From Polaribacter tangerinus (GTDB taxonomy: Bacteria > Bacteroidota > Bacteroidia > Flavobacteriales > Flavobacteriaceae), in the NCBI RefSeq assembly GCF_038024095.1, contig NZ_CP150668.1, positions 1,922,001 to 1,986,000 of the forward strand: a stretch of 64,000 nucleotides of DNA. The letters run 5' to 3'. Each line of letters opens with the position of its first letter. Position 1 is the stretch's first letter. Positions 34,378-43,696 of the stretch are shown here, piece after piece. Under the pieces are notes generated by a model. That model saw only the letters and a program-made list of their open reading frames with translations. It was not told the origin of the DNA and made no database searches. Made by a program: the position numbers and the translations under genes.

Positions 34378-35790
34378 ATGAAAACAGTTAAAACAAAATT
34401 ACTTTGCATATTCTGCTTAATAGTAGTTATAGTAAGTTGTAATGATGATTCTTTAAGGATTGATTCTGAACCAGAATTTAATTCGTTTCTAGAAGATATT
34501 TCTTCTTTGCCTGGTGAAGTAATTACTTTAGAAGCAGTAATTTCTGACCCAGCAGGTGTAAAATCTATTAATATTAATTATGATAAATGGTTTTTAGATA
34601 AAACAATTGTTAAAGATTCTTTGCCGGATATTTATAATTTGTCTTATCGTTTTAAAGTTCCTGATGCCGAAGATGAATTTAGTGTTCATAAAATTTCTGT
34701 TACCGTAACTAACGCAGGTGATGTAGCTACTATAAAAGATGTGGTGGTGACTTTAGATAAAGATATAGCTGCACCAGTAATAATGGTTAATAGTCCTTTA
34801 GATGCGTCTACCGTGTTAATAGGTAATGGTGATGAAATAAGTTTTGATGTTGATTTAACTGATAGGGAGTTGTCTGAGTTTAAGATTGAAAGTGATATTT
34901 TAAATGAAACAATAGCTTTAAATGGTTCGGCTACTTATAAATACAGCAAATCTTTAGATGTATTAACACCTGGTAGTTATACTTTTAATATTACTGCTAA
35001 AGATGTTTCAGGCAATGATACACAAGCTTCGGTAACTGTAAATGTTGTTACAGATTTGCAGTTTCCTGCAATGTATTTAACAGATGAGACAAGTGATGCT
35101 GCGTTAAATCAAGATTTATTTGGTATTCCTTTTAGTACAACAGCGAGTCAAGCTACAGGAGAGAATGGGTATGTTTTTACAGCGCTATATTATTCTAAAA
35201 GTGCAAATTCTGAGGTGAGATTTATTCCTCAGAAAGAATCATTTTCGCCATTTGCATTTGGTGCAAATGCGAACAATGCAGGTAAATTAACATTAGGAAG
35301 CGATGCTACCGTTAATCCAATTGTTGTGCCTGGTGTTGGTTATTATGAAATATCAATTGATGTGAGAGACTTATCATATACAGTTACACCCTATACACCA
35401 ACAGATGCAACTTTTAATCAAGTATATGTTTTGGGAAGAGGGATATTTGTAGATGCAACTACTTCTACTTGTACAAATAACGCAGATGGTTCTACTCAAT
35501 GTTGGCATTTTAATTCTGGTAAGCCTCTTGTTCAAGACTCTGATAATCAGTACTTGTGGTCATTAGATGTTACTGTAAAAGATCAACCAGATGATAATGG
35601 TGCTAATGGATTTATATTAAATGCTAATCCAAATGGATGGGCTCCTTTTTGGAGAACTAATACCGAAGATCGTTCTATTGCAGTTCCTGGTGGTGGTGGT
35701 AATTATGTCTTTGAAGATAGTGCTTTAGATAAAGATTATACCTTCATATTTGATACTCATCTAAATAGGGTGATAATTAAAAATAGATAA
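34378..35790 (+). CDS. SusE/SusF-like surface glycan-binding lipoprotein
   Basis: This 470-residue lipoprotein has lipobox VVIVSC (Cys21). Two Ig-like beta-sandwich domains follow (about 30-125 and 130-225; the second starts DIAAPVIMVNSPLDAS). The C-terminal region (about 230-470) has VYVLGRGIFVDA, WSLDVTVKDQ and ILNANPNGWAPFWRTN, similar in style to the starch-binding modules at the C-terminus of SusE/SusF. It probably binds the target glycan at the cell surface. It precedes susC, whereas SusE/F genes normally follow susD. Confidence 0.75.
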   Translation: MKTVKTKLLCIFCLIVVIVSCNDDSLRIDSEPEFNSFLEDISSLPGEVITLEAVISDPAGVKSININYDKWFLDKTIVKDSLPDIYNLSYRFKVPDAEDEFSVHKISVTVTNAGDVATIKDVVVTLDKDIAAPVIMVNSPLDASTVLIGNGDEISFDVDLTDRELSEFKIESDILNETIALNGSATYKYSKSLDVLTPGSYTFNITAKDVSGNDTQASVTVNVVTDLQFPAMYLTDETSDAALNQDLFGIPFSTTASQATGENGYVFTALYYSKSANSEVRFIPQKESFSPFAFGANANNAGKLTLGSDATVNPIVVPGVGYYEISIDVRDLSYTVTPYTPTDATFNQVYVLGRGIFVDATTSTCTNNADGSTQCWHFNSGKPLVQDSDNQYLWSLDVTVKDQPDDNGANGFILNANPNGWAPFWRTNTEDRSIAVPGGGGNYVFEDSALDKDYTFIFDTHLNRVIIKNR

Positions 35791-35833
35791 TCAAATATTG
35801 ACACAAAAATAATATCAATTAAAAAATATATAA

Positions 35834-38800
35834 ATGAAGCAATTAATTATAATTATAATAAGTGTTCTTTGTTTTAGTTTTTCGGCTACAGCTCAGAAAA
35901 CTGTTAAAGGAACAATTACAGATGAATTGGGAGAGCCAATACCAGGTGTTAATATTTTAGAAAAAAACACATCAAAGGGTACTTTCTCTGATTTTGATGG
36001 TAAATTCACCATCTCTGTTGATGAAAAAGCTACCTTGGTATTTAGTTATTTGGGGTTCAAAACACAAGAAGTAAGTGTTAATGATAGGTCTCAAATTACG
36101 GTTAAAATGATATCTGATGAAACTCAATTAGATGAAATAGTTGTAATTGGGTACGGTTCCGTGAAAAAAGACAAAATAGCTACATCTATAGCAACTGTAG
36201 ATGGATCAGAAATTTCAAAACAAGTTGCAAGTAATCCTGCAGAAGCGTTACAAGGTAAAGCAGCAGGTGTTCAGGTTTTGTCTTCTGGAGGTTCTCCAGG
36301 TGCATCTCCTAGAATTGTGATACGTGGTATTACTACAGCTAATGGTAGTACAAATCCACTTATTGTAATTGATGGTATTTTGCAACCAGATGGAACATCT
36401 TTAAATTCTGTAAACTCTCAAGATATAGATAGCTTTCAAATTTTAAAAGATGCAGCTGCATCTGCAATCTATGGTTCAAGAGCATCAAATGGTGTTGTTC
36501 TTATTACAACTAAAAGAGGTAAGGCAGGTAAAACCGTAGTTGGTGTAGATTTAAGTTATGGTGTGCAATATTGGCAAAAAATAGAAAGTGCAGATGCGCA
36601 AGAGTATATGAGAATAATGAATACCAGAAGAACAAATGATGGTAATGCACCATTGTTTGATCCTAATAATTTTCAAGGTGAAGGTACAGATTGGTGGAAT
36701 GAAGTTGTTCAGAACTTTGCTCCAGTTTTAAATGCTAACGTAAGGGTTTCTGGAGGTTCAGAAGATTTAAAATATTCTGGAAGTGTTAGTGTTTTTGACC
36801 AGCAAGCAAATTACTCTAAGGGATTTTATCAAAGGATTACTGGAAGGTTTAATGTAGACTATAAGATTTCTGATAAAGTAACTCTTAAGCAGGATCTTAG
36901 TCCAAGAATTGAAAAATGGGAGAATACACCAAATTTGTTATTCAATTCAATGAGAATTGATCCTTTAACACCGGTATTTATTCCTCAAAGTGAGCGAGTG
37001 GGTAGAAATCAATATAGTATCTATGGTTTATCTCAAAATTTGGTACCAAATCCCGTGGCTCAATTGGCAAGACAGTTTAATGAAAATGATTTTTTTGGTT
37101 TTTTCTCTAATACACAATTAGATTATAAAATAGCACCAAGTTTAACATTTAGGTCTCAACTTGGTTTAAATATTTCTAGACAAACCTCACAAACATTTAA
37201 TCCTGAGTATTTTATTGGTCCAAACCGACAGTTAGAAATTAATAATTTAACCAAAACAGTTACCAATAATTTTGACTATGTGTTAAATAATACAATAACT
37301 TTTGATAAAACCCTTAATGATAAGCACTATTTAAATATCACTGGTGGTATTGTGTTTGATTCAGAAAATTGGGATTATTTAAGAGGATATAGTGATGGTA
37401 TTCCTAGCAATACAAATATGAATCTGTGGCAATTAGATGCAGCTGAAGGGGAGACTATTAGAGCAAATGCTAATAAGGCTACAGATAATATTTTGTCTGG
37501 TGTTTTTAGAACTATTTATAGTTATGATAATAGATACTTTTTCAATGGATCTGTAAGAGTTGATAAATCTTCAAGATTCCCAAAAAATGGAAGAACAGGA
37601 GTTTTCTCTAGTGTGTCTTTTGCTTGGGATATAGATTCAGAAGATTTTTTCAAAAGTGAGACTATTAATAACTTAAGAGTTAAAGTTGGTGCTGGTGAAG
37701 TAGGTAATCAAAATATAAGTCGTAACGGTCAGTTTTTCTCAATTGGTTCTGGCGATTTTGTATTTGGAGGTGATCGTGTTGTAGCTAACTTTTTGTCGCA
37801 ATTTGGTAACCCTAATCTAAGATGGGAAACTGTGAGAGATAAGAATTTTGGAATTTCAATGGGTTTATTTAATAATGAAATTACTATTGAAGCAGAGTAT
37901 TATGAGAAAACTTCAGAAGATTTATTATTTAGTGTAGAAACACCAAATTATACAGGTATACCTGGTACTGTGGCTCAAAATGTAGGTAGTTTTCAATCTA
38001 AAGGTTTTGATCTAACTTTAGGGTATAATAAGAGTTGGAATGATTTTAAATTAAATGCAAATTTAACATTCTCTACCAATGAAAGTAAAGCAATAGAATT
38101 AGCTCCTGGAAACGAAGTGATTTTGGGGCAAAGAAGACCTCGATTAGGAAATAGATTTGTGAAAATTACCGAATTAGGGGAAACTGTAGGTTTGTTTCAG
38201 GGTTACCAAACTGCAGGGATTTTTCAAAACCAAACCCAGTTAAATTCTCATACCTCAGAAGATGGTACTATAATTCAGCCTAATGCTCAAGTAGGTGATT
38301 TGATATTTGTAGATCAGAATGGAGATGGGGTTTTAAATGATGATGATTTAACCACAATTGGTAATCCATTTCCAGATTTTTATGGTGGTTTAAATCTTAA
38401 TATGAGTTATAAGAATTTTGACTTTTCTATGCAATGGTATGGAACTTTTGGAAATGATGTATTTAATATAAATACAGAATATATACGTGCTGGTACTCAA
38501 AATCTAAATGTGTTAGCTGGTTTAGAAAATCTGGTATGGTCCCCAACAAATACAGGTGCACAATACCCAAGATTAACAGAGCTTGATAGAAATGGTAATT
38601 ATCAAAACCCATCAGACATTTTTATAGAAGATGGCTCTTATTTAAGATTGCGTAACATTCAATTAGGTTATAATTTTAAATTAAAAGGTGTTAATAAATT
38701 TAGATTATACATAGCAGGGCAAAATTTACTAACATTTACGAAATATTCTGGTTTTGACCCTGAGGTAAGTAGTGGTGGTATTATTAATGGTCTAGGAGTT

Positions 38801-38860
38801 GATGCTTCAAGGAACCCTGTGGCAAAAACATTTTTATTAGGATTAAATTTAACATTATAA
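35834..38860 (+). CDS. SusC-family TonB-dependent glycan transporter
   Basis: This is a 1008-residue outer-membrane receptor. The signal peptide is cleaved after SATAQ (about residue 20). A CarboxypepD_reg-like domain follows (KTVKGTITDELGEPIPGVNIL), with the Bacteroidota TonB-box region DEIVVIGYGSVKKD near residue 100. The plug contains PAEALQGKAAGVQV and DAAASAIYGSRASNGVVLITTKRG, the SusC/RagA signature. A C-terminal beta-barrel ends ...LLGLNLTL. With the SusD gene starting four bases after its stop, it forms the import gate for oligosaccharides. Confidence 0.97.
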   Translation: MKQLIIIIISVLCFSFSATAQKTVKGTITDELGEPIPGVNILEKNTSKGTFSDFDGKFTISVDEKATLVFSYLGFKTQEVSVNDRSQITVKMISDETQLDEIVVIGYGSVKKDKIATSIATVDGSEISKQVASNPAEALQGKAAGVQVLSSGGSPGASPRIVIRGITTANGSTNPLIVIDGILQPDGTSLNSVNSQDIDSFQILKDAAASAIYGSRASNGVVLITTKRGKAGKTVVGVDLSYGVQYWQKIESADAQEYMRIMNTRRTNDGNAPLFDPNNFQGEGTDWWNEVVQNFAPVLNANVRVSGGSEDLKYSGSVSVFDQQANYSKGFYQRITGRFNVDYKISDKVTLKQDLSPRIEKWENTPNLLFNSMRIDPLTPVFIPQSERVGRNQYSIYGLSQNLVPNPVAQLARQFNENDFFGFFSNTQLDYKIAPSLTFRSQLGLNISRQTSQTFNPEYFIGPNRQLEINNLTKTVTNNFDYVLNNTITFDKTLNDKHYLNITGGIVFDSENWDYLRGYSDGIPSNTNMNLWQLDAAEGETIRANANKATDNILSGVFRTIYSYDNRYFFNGSVRVDKSSRFPKNGRTGVFSSVSFAWDIDSEDFFKSETINNLRVKVGAGEVGNQNISRNGQFFSIGSGDFVFGGDRVVANFLSQFGNPNLRWETVRDKNFGISMGLFNNEITIEAEYYEKTSEDLLFSVETPNYTGIPGTVAQNVGSFQSKGFDLTLGYNKSWNDFKLNANLTFSTNESKAIELAPGNEVILGQRRPRLGNRFVKITELGETVGLFQGYQTAGIFQNQTQLNSHTSEDGTIIQPNAQVGDLIFVDQNGDGVLNDDDLTTIGNPFPDFYGGLNLNMSYKNFDFSMQWYGTFGNDVFNINTEYIRAGTQNLNVLAGLENLVWSPTNTGAQYPRLTELDRNGNYQNPSDIFIEDGSYLRLRNIQLGYNFKLKGVNKFRLYIAGQNLLTFTKYSGFDPEVSSGGIINGLGVDASRNPVAKTFLLGLNLTL

Positions 38861-38864
38861 AATT

Positions 38865-40445
38865 ATGAAAAAACTTATTTTATTTTTAGGATTTTGTATT
38901 GCTTTTCTTAACGTAAGTTGCGATGCAGACAAAATATTAGATCAACCTTTACAAGGTAGACAGCAATTAGATGATTTTTTCTCATCATCAGAAAATGCGG
39001 AGTTATTTGTCAATAGTATTTACCAAATGGTTAATGGGACAAATTGGAATCAAGTAAATTTTCAGCGTCAAATTAACGAAATGGCTTCTGATGATAATTG
39101 GGCAGGAAATACAAGGCAACCAAGACCAGATATTACTGGTATAGCACAATATAACGTATTTCCTGGTTCTACTTACTTCAATTTATTTTGGGAAAACCAT
39201 TACATAGGTATAACAAGGGCTAATATAGCTCTAGATAGAGTTCCTGAGGTAGAAATTGATGATGAAACAAAAGCTAGATTAATTGCGGAAGCAAAGTTTT
39301 TAAGAGCGTTCTTTTATTTTGATTTAGTTAGAAACTTTGGAGGCGTGCCTATTGTAACTACGTACAATGAGATTTTAGAACCAACAATTAATGATAAAGT
39401 TAGATCTTCTGTAGCAGAAGTTTATGATTTTATTGAGTCAGATTTAAAAGATGCCATGAATTCATTGCCATTAAGAAGTCAGCAAACTCTTGGGCAATCA
39501 GGAAGAGCAACTAAAGGTGCGGTACAATCTTTATTGGCAAAGGTGTATCTCTTTGAAGAAAAATGGGCAGAAGCTCAAGCTATGGCAAAAACCGTTATGG
39601 ATTCAGGGGAGTATAGTTTAGAGGCAGATTTTGCTGATGTTTATAAAGTAGGTAATTTAAATGGTGTTGAAACTATTTTTGAAATTCAATATATTAATAA
39701 CCCAACATTTAATGGTGTTGGTGGTCAGTTTTCCATTACTAATGGAAGTCGTGGAGATCGTGGTTGGGGATGGGCATCACCTTCAAGTGACTTGGAAAAT
39801 GCTTTTTTAAGTGAAGGTGATAATATTAGGTTAAGATCTACGATTATAAAACACGGAGAACCTGTTTTTGGTGATCCTGCAGTAACTTCATTTGATGGAA
39901 AGCCAAGTGAAAATAAATCTGGTCGTACAAACAGAAAGTATTACATTCCAACAGATGAAAGACCAGATCCATATCAAAGAGGTCAATTGCCATTACATTA
40001 CATTCATTTAAGGTTAGCAGATGTTATTTTAATTCATGCAGAAGCTGCTTATTTTAATGGAGATGAGGCAGCTGCTAAAAGCTCTTTGCAATTGGTTAGA
40101 GATCGAGTTCAATTGCCTTCTAAAAATAATTTATCTGGAGACGCTTTAAGAGATGCAATATGGAAAGAAAGAAGATTAGAGTTGGCTTTAGAACAGCATA
40201 GGCTTTATGATCTTAGAAGACAAAAAATAAATGGAGTTCCTAGAATTGCTTTAATACTGGGGCCAAATGGTTCTTTTGTAAAGTACAATACAGAGGTAAG
40301 TACAGATCCTTTTGAGACAACTAATTTATTGGAACCTCAAAATAGTGGAGCATTATTTGATCCTAATATTCACTTATTATGGCCAATACCACCAGAAGAG
40401 ATTCAATTGTCTAGAGGTAATATCGTGCAGAATCCTGGATATTAA
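38865..40445 (+). CDS. SusD-family glycan-binding lipoprotein
   Basis: This 526-residue lipoprotein has the leader ending in VSC (Cys19) followed by DADKILDQP. SusD/RagB features are visible: ITRANIALDRVPEV and LIAEAKFLRAFFYFDLVRNFGGVPIVT at about 115-165, the TPR-like RATKGAVQSLLAKVYLFEEKW, and the C-terminal LHYIHLRLADVILIHAEAA and WKERRLELALEQHRLYDLRR. It caps the SusC barrel and captures the glycan. Together with SusC it defines this locus as a PUL. Confidence 0.97.
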   Translation: MKKLILFLGFCIAFLNVSCDADKILDQPLQGRQQLDDFFSSSENAELFVNSIYQMVNGTNWNQVNFQRQINEMASDDNWAGNTRQPRPDITGIAQYNVFPGSTYFNLFWENHYIGITRANIALDRVPEVEIDDETKARLIAEAKFLRAFFYFDLVRNFGGVPIVTTYNEILEPTINDKVRSSVAEVYDFIESDLKDAMNSLPLRSQQTLGQSGRATKGAVQSLLAKVYLFEEKWAEAQAMAKTVMDSGEYSLEADFADVYKVGNLNGVETIFEIQYINNPTFNGVGGQFSITNGSRGDRGWGWASPSSDLENAFLSEGDNIRLRSTIIKHGEPVFGDPAVTSFDGKPSENKSGRTNRKYYIPTDERPDPYQRGQLPLHYIHLRLADVILIHAEAAYFNGDEAAAKSSLQLVRDRVQLPSKNNLSGDALRDAIWKERRLELALEQHRLYDLRRQKINGVPRIALILGPNGSFVKYNTEVSTDPFETTNLLEPQNSGALFDPNIHLLWPIPPEEIQLSRGNIVQNPGY

Positions 40446-40466
40446 TTCGGTTTTAATAAATACAAT

Positions 40467-42092
40467 ATGTTAAATAAGTATTTTAATTATTTTTTTGGAG
40501 TAGTTTTTAGTTTGGTTTTTGTGGGCTGTAGTCAAGATATGGCTACAGATCCAAATGACCCAAAATTTGATGTTCCTGAAGAAGGTATAATACTTAATAT
40601 TAATAACACATTTCAAGTTATAGATCATTTTGGTGCTTCAGGTGGTTTTCAAGATCAATGGGTCGGAAAATGGCCTGATGCATCCAAAAATAAAGTGGCT
40701 GAATTGCTTTTTAGTTCAGATACTGATGTGCAAGGTAATCCTAAAGGAATTGGTTTGTCTTTATGGAGAACAATTATAGGTGATGGAGCAGCTGATCAAG
40801 TTAATAGTGGTTTTTCTGCATCCAATTGGTTTAGAGAAACAGAGTGTTATTTAGATACTTCCGGAAATTATAATTGGTCAAAACAGCAGGGAGAGCAGTG
40901 GTTTATGAATAAAGCAAGAGAATTTGGAGTTTCTAAATTTACTACATGGGCAACAGCACCTCCTTATTTTATGTCTAAAAATGGTTATGTTTTTAGTACT
41001 TCAGATGTGAGTAATTTTAATTGTAAGCCAGAAAATTATGCTAAATATGCAGATTTTTTAGCAACTGTAGTGAAGTATTATGAAGATCAAGGTTTTAATA
41101 TTACAACTGTATGTCCTTTTAATGAAACTCAATATCAATGGAATGCAGCTGCAGGTTCTGCTCAGCAATCAGGAACAAGGGCAACAAATGCAGAAATAGC
41201 TCAAGTAACTAAAATTATCGATAACGCATTTACTCAAAAAGGTGTAAAAGCAAAAATTATGCTTCCAGAAGCAGCGCAACTAAAATATTTGTTTGAAGGT
41301 GGTAATAACACTAGTAATCAGGTTAATGATTTTTTTAGTGAGTCTAGTTCAAATTATATTGGAAATTTAAAAAACTTATCTAAATACATAGCGGGTCACA
41401 GTTATTTTAGTAACGGTACTACTCAAGAGTCTTTAAGACAAAGAAAAACGTTAAAAACAACTTTAGCAAATTACAACTTAGATTATTGGCAGACAGAATA
41501 TAGTCTATTAGGTACTGGTTATCAACAAGGTTTAGATGTTTCAACTTTTTCAGAAATTGATTATGCATTATGGATGGCTAGAATCATTCATACTGATTTA
41601 GCTTTTGGAAATGCTACAGGTTGGAGTTTTTGGACGGCTTTAAATCAATCGACTTTTGGAGATCATCCTTTCCGCTTTAATTTAATTCTATATCAACCAA
41701 ATTCAAACAGTCCTGCACATACCGATGGTACTTTTACTCCTAATAAACTTCTTTGGGCGTTAGGTAATTATAGTAGGTTTGTTAAACCAGGAATGGAAAG
41801 GTTTGAGGTTGTTGATGCAGATTACAATGATGAAACATCGGTTGAAAACTTTATGATTTCAGGTTACAAAAATCAAAATACAAAAGAAATTGTATTGGTA
41901 TGTGTTAATAACACCGATACAAACAGAGATTTAAAATTAGAAAATTATAGTACAGATTTTGAAGTTAAGGGAGATGCTTTTGAGGTATATACAACTTCAA
42001 ATTCAAGTAATCTGAGAAAATCTACATCCTCTGTAGAGTCTGTTAGTATTCCAAAGAAATCTATAGTAACATTAAAAGCAGTCTTAAAGTAA
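40467..42092 (+). CDS. GH30-type surface glycoside hydrolase, first copy
   Basis: This 541-residue lipoprotein has lipobox FVGC (Cys21) followed by the acidic linker TDPNDPKFD. The catalytic domain is a clan GH-A barrel of the GH30 kind: HFGASGGF at 54-61, acid/base Glu220 in CPFNETQ, nucleophile Glu344 in YWQTEYSLL, and FWTALNQS later. The last about 90 residues form the beta-sandwich that GH30 enzymes carry. The GASGGF start and WWA-lacking motif do not fit the beta-1,6-galactanase subfamily I know, so I leave the subfamily open. It shares architecture with the GH30 at 43697. Confidence 0.82.
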   Translation: MLNKYFNYFFGVVFSLVFVGCSQDMATDPNDPKFDVPEEGIILNINNTFQVIDHFGASGGFQDQWVGKWPDASKNKVAELLFSSDTDVQGNPKGIGLSLWRTIIGDGAADQVNSGFSASNWFRETECYLDTSGNYNWSKQQGEQWFMNKAREFGVSKFTTWATAPPYFMSKNGYVFSTSDVSNFNCKPENYAKYADFLATVVKYYEDQGFNITTVCPFNETQYQWNAAAGSAQQSGTRATNAEIAQVTKIIDNAFTQKGVKAKIMLPEAAQLKYLFEGGNNTSNQVNDFFSESSSNYIGNLKNLSKYIAGHSYFSNGTTQESLRQRKTLKTTLANYNLDYWQTEYSLLGTGYQQGLDVSTFSEIDYALWMARIIHTDLAFGNATGWSFWTALNQSTFGDHPFRFNLILYQPNSNSPAHTDGTFTPNKLLWALGNYSRFVKPGMERFEVVDADYNDETSVENFMISGYKNQNTKEIVLVCVNNTDTNRDLKLENYSTDFEVKGDAFEVYTTSNSSNLRKSTSSVESVSIPKKSIVTLKAVLK

Positions 42093-42133
42093 GTCTCGCT
42101 GAAAAAAATTAATTAAAATAAAATTAGTACAAC

Positions 42134-43570
42134 ATGAAAAAGCATATCGAATTGAGATCTTTTTTTTTAGTTATAATATTTGGCCTTTTTGTTTTCGCTT
42201 GTTCAAGTGAGGGAGGTACAGATCCCAACGATCCTATTTTTGATGATATTGGTGATGGAGGTGGTGTTTCAGGTGATATAGCTTTTGATATAACACTTAA
42301 AGTTGATGCAACTGATGGTGTAAATATAAATCCAGATATATTTGGAGTAAATAATGATTGGAGGAGAGTGCCGAATACGGGTTTTTCTACTTTTACAAAT
42401 ACGCTTGAAGATATGGGGTTAAATTCTAAAGTTTTTAGATTTCCTGGTGGTTGGGAGTCAGAATTTTATGCTTGGACAAGTAATACAACTCCTAATTGGA
42501 ACGACGCTCCAGCAGAACCTGGGGCTTCTGTATCTGCACTAAAAGAGAACTTCAATAATTACAGTATAGTAATTCCTACTGTAGATGCTATGAATGCAAA
42601 CCCTGGTTCTTCTCAATGGAACAATGCAGTACGAAAGTTAGAGCAAGTTGCAGAAAATGCGATTGAAGCATCAGGTATTGATAATGGTATTGTAGAGATT
42701 GGTAATGAGTGGTGGTTACAATGGGCAGGAGGTGTCTCTAGGGCTCAGAAGTTAGATAAATATGTAAAAGTTGCTATGGAAATTGCAGAGCATTTAGATG
42801 AAAAATTCCCAAATCACACCTTTAAGCTTTTAGTGAATGGTGATTATACTTTTCCTGATGAGTTTACAACGATGAAGCAGAAATTTACAAAAGCATACGA
42901 TGTTATAGATGGTGTGGCTTTACATACTTATACAGGGTATACAACAAATACACACAATATAAAAGACTTAGAAAAAAGAATAATAGATTGTGCTAATAAC
43001 TTCAACCCAAACAAAAATTTCAAGTATTTGTCAGAGTGGATGCCCTCTAGAGACTATAATGAAAGAGCGCTTTATATGGAGGCAGCTAATATTATTCCAG
43101 ATATAATTCATATTTACGCAAGATCTGGTTCTGAAGCAGCAGCTTATTGGCCACCAGTAAACACTCCTGTTCCAGGTTTAGGTTTAACGAATTGGAATTT
43201 TTCTAAAATTTTCCCAACAGGTCAGATTTTAGGTGAAATGGCAAGTGAATATAAAGGTAAGGCATTAAAAACAACATCTAATACATTTCATATTGCAGCA
43301 GCTTTACAAGATGCAAGCACTATGGTTTTATATGTTACAGGAGCTAAAGAAAGTAGTAAAAAAGTTGGAGTCAAAGTAGATGGATTTACCATAACTTCTA
43401 TAGAAAGCGTTCATCGTTTTGTTCCTTTTGATTATAATGATACAGCCAAAGCAGAACCATATATAACAGAAGTAGCTTCTGCAAAATTATCTTCAAATAA
43501 TGAAGTAGTTTTTGATATAAATAAAGAGGGTTTACATCAAATATATAAAATTATTTTAAAGGGTAACTAG
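42134..43570 (+). CDS. Clan GH-A glycoside hydrolase lipoprotein, family uncertain
   Basis: This 478-residue lipoprotein has lipobox FAC (Cys23) and the linker TDPNDPIFDDIGDG. The barrel shows FGVNNDWRR near 70, VFRFPGGWESEFYAW near 100, a paired acid/base motif VEIGNEWW (Glu192), HTYTGYT near 264 and a nucleophile candidate YLSEWMPS (Glu301). The FRFPGG, IGNE and SEW series resembles GH51, GH39 and GH79-like clan GH-A enzymes, but the spacing is not one I can assign. A C-terminal beta-sandwich (about 380-478) follows. It lies in the first PUL transcript between the two GH30 genes and is probably surface-exposed. Confidence 0.7.
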   Translation: MKKHIELRSFFLVIIFGLFVFACSSEGGTDPNDPIFDDIGDGGGVSGDIAFDITLKVDATDGVNINPDIFGVNNDWRRVPNTGFSTFTNTLEDMGLNSKVFRFPGGWESEFYAWTSNTTPNWNDAPAEPGASVSALKENFNNYSIVIPTVDAMNANPGSSQWNNAVRKLEQVAENAIEASGIDNGIVEIGNEWWLQWAGGVSRAQKLDKYVKVAMEIAEHLDEKFPNHTFKLLVNGDYTFPDEFTTMKQKFTKAYDVIDGVALHTYTGYTTNTHNIKDLEKRIIDCANNFNPNKNFKYLSEWMPSRDYNERALYMEAANIIPDIIHIYARSGSEAAAYWPPVNTPVPGLGLTNWNFSKIFPTGQILGEMASEYKGKALKTTSNTFHIAAALQDASTMVLYVTGAKESSKKVGVKVDGFTITSIESVHRFVPFDYNDTAKAEPYITEVASAKLSSNNEVVFDINKEGLHQIYKIILKGN

Positions 43571-43592
43571 TTCTTTAATATAAGTGTTTTTG

Positions 43593-43647
43593 TCCATATT
43601 TGTGCTCTTGATGTCTATTTTTATTAATTGATGTTTTGTTAATTTTG
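43593..43647 (+). promoter_or_regulatory. PUL promoter 2: second 27-bp element plus -7 box
   Basis: TCCATATTTGTGC-N7-GTCTATT (43593-43619) differs from the first copy only at three of the seven central bases. TAATTTTG (43640-43647) follows after exactly 20 bp, as in promoter 1. It lies in the 126-bp gap before the second GH30 gene, so the PUL has at least two co-regulated start points. Confidence 0.65.
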
Positions 43648-43696
43648 TTAATGAAATACCCTGGTAAATTAGGTTTCTAGTAATTTTTTACAATAA

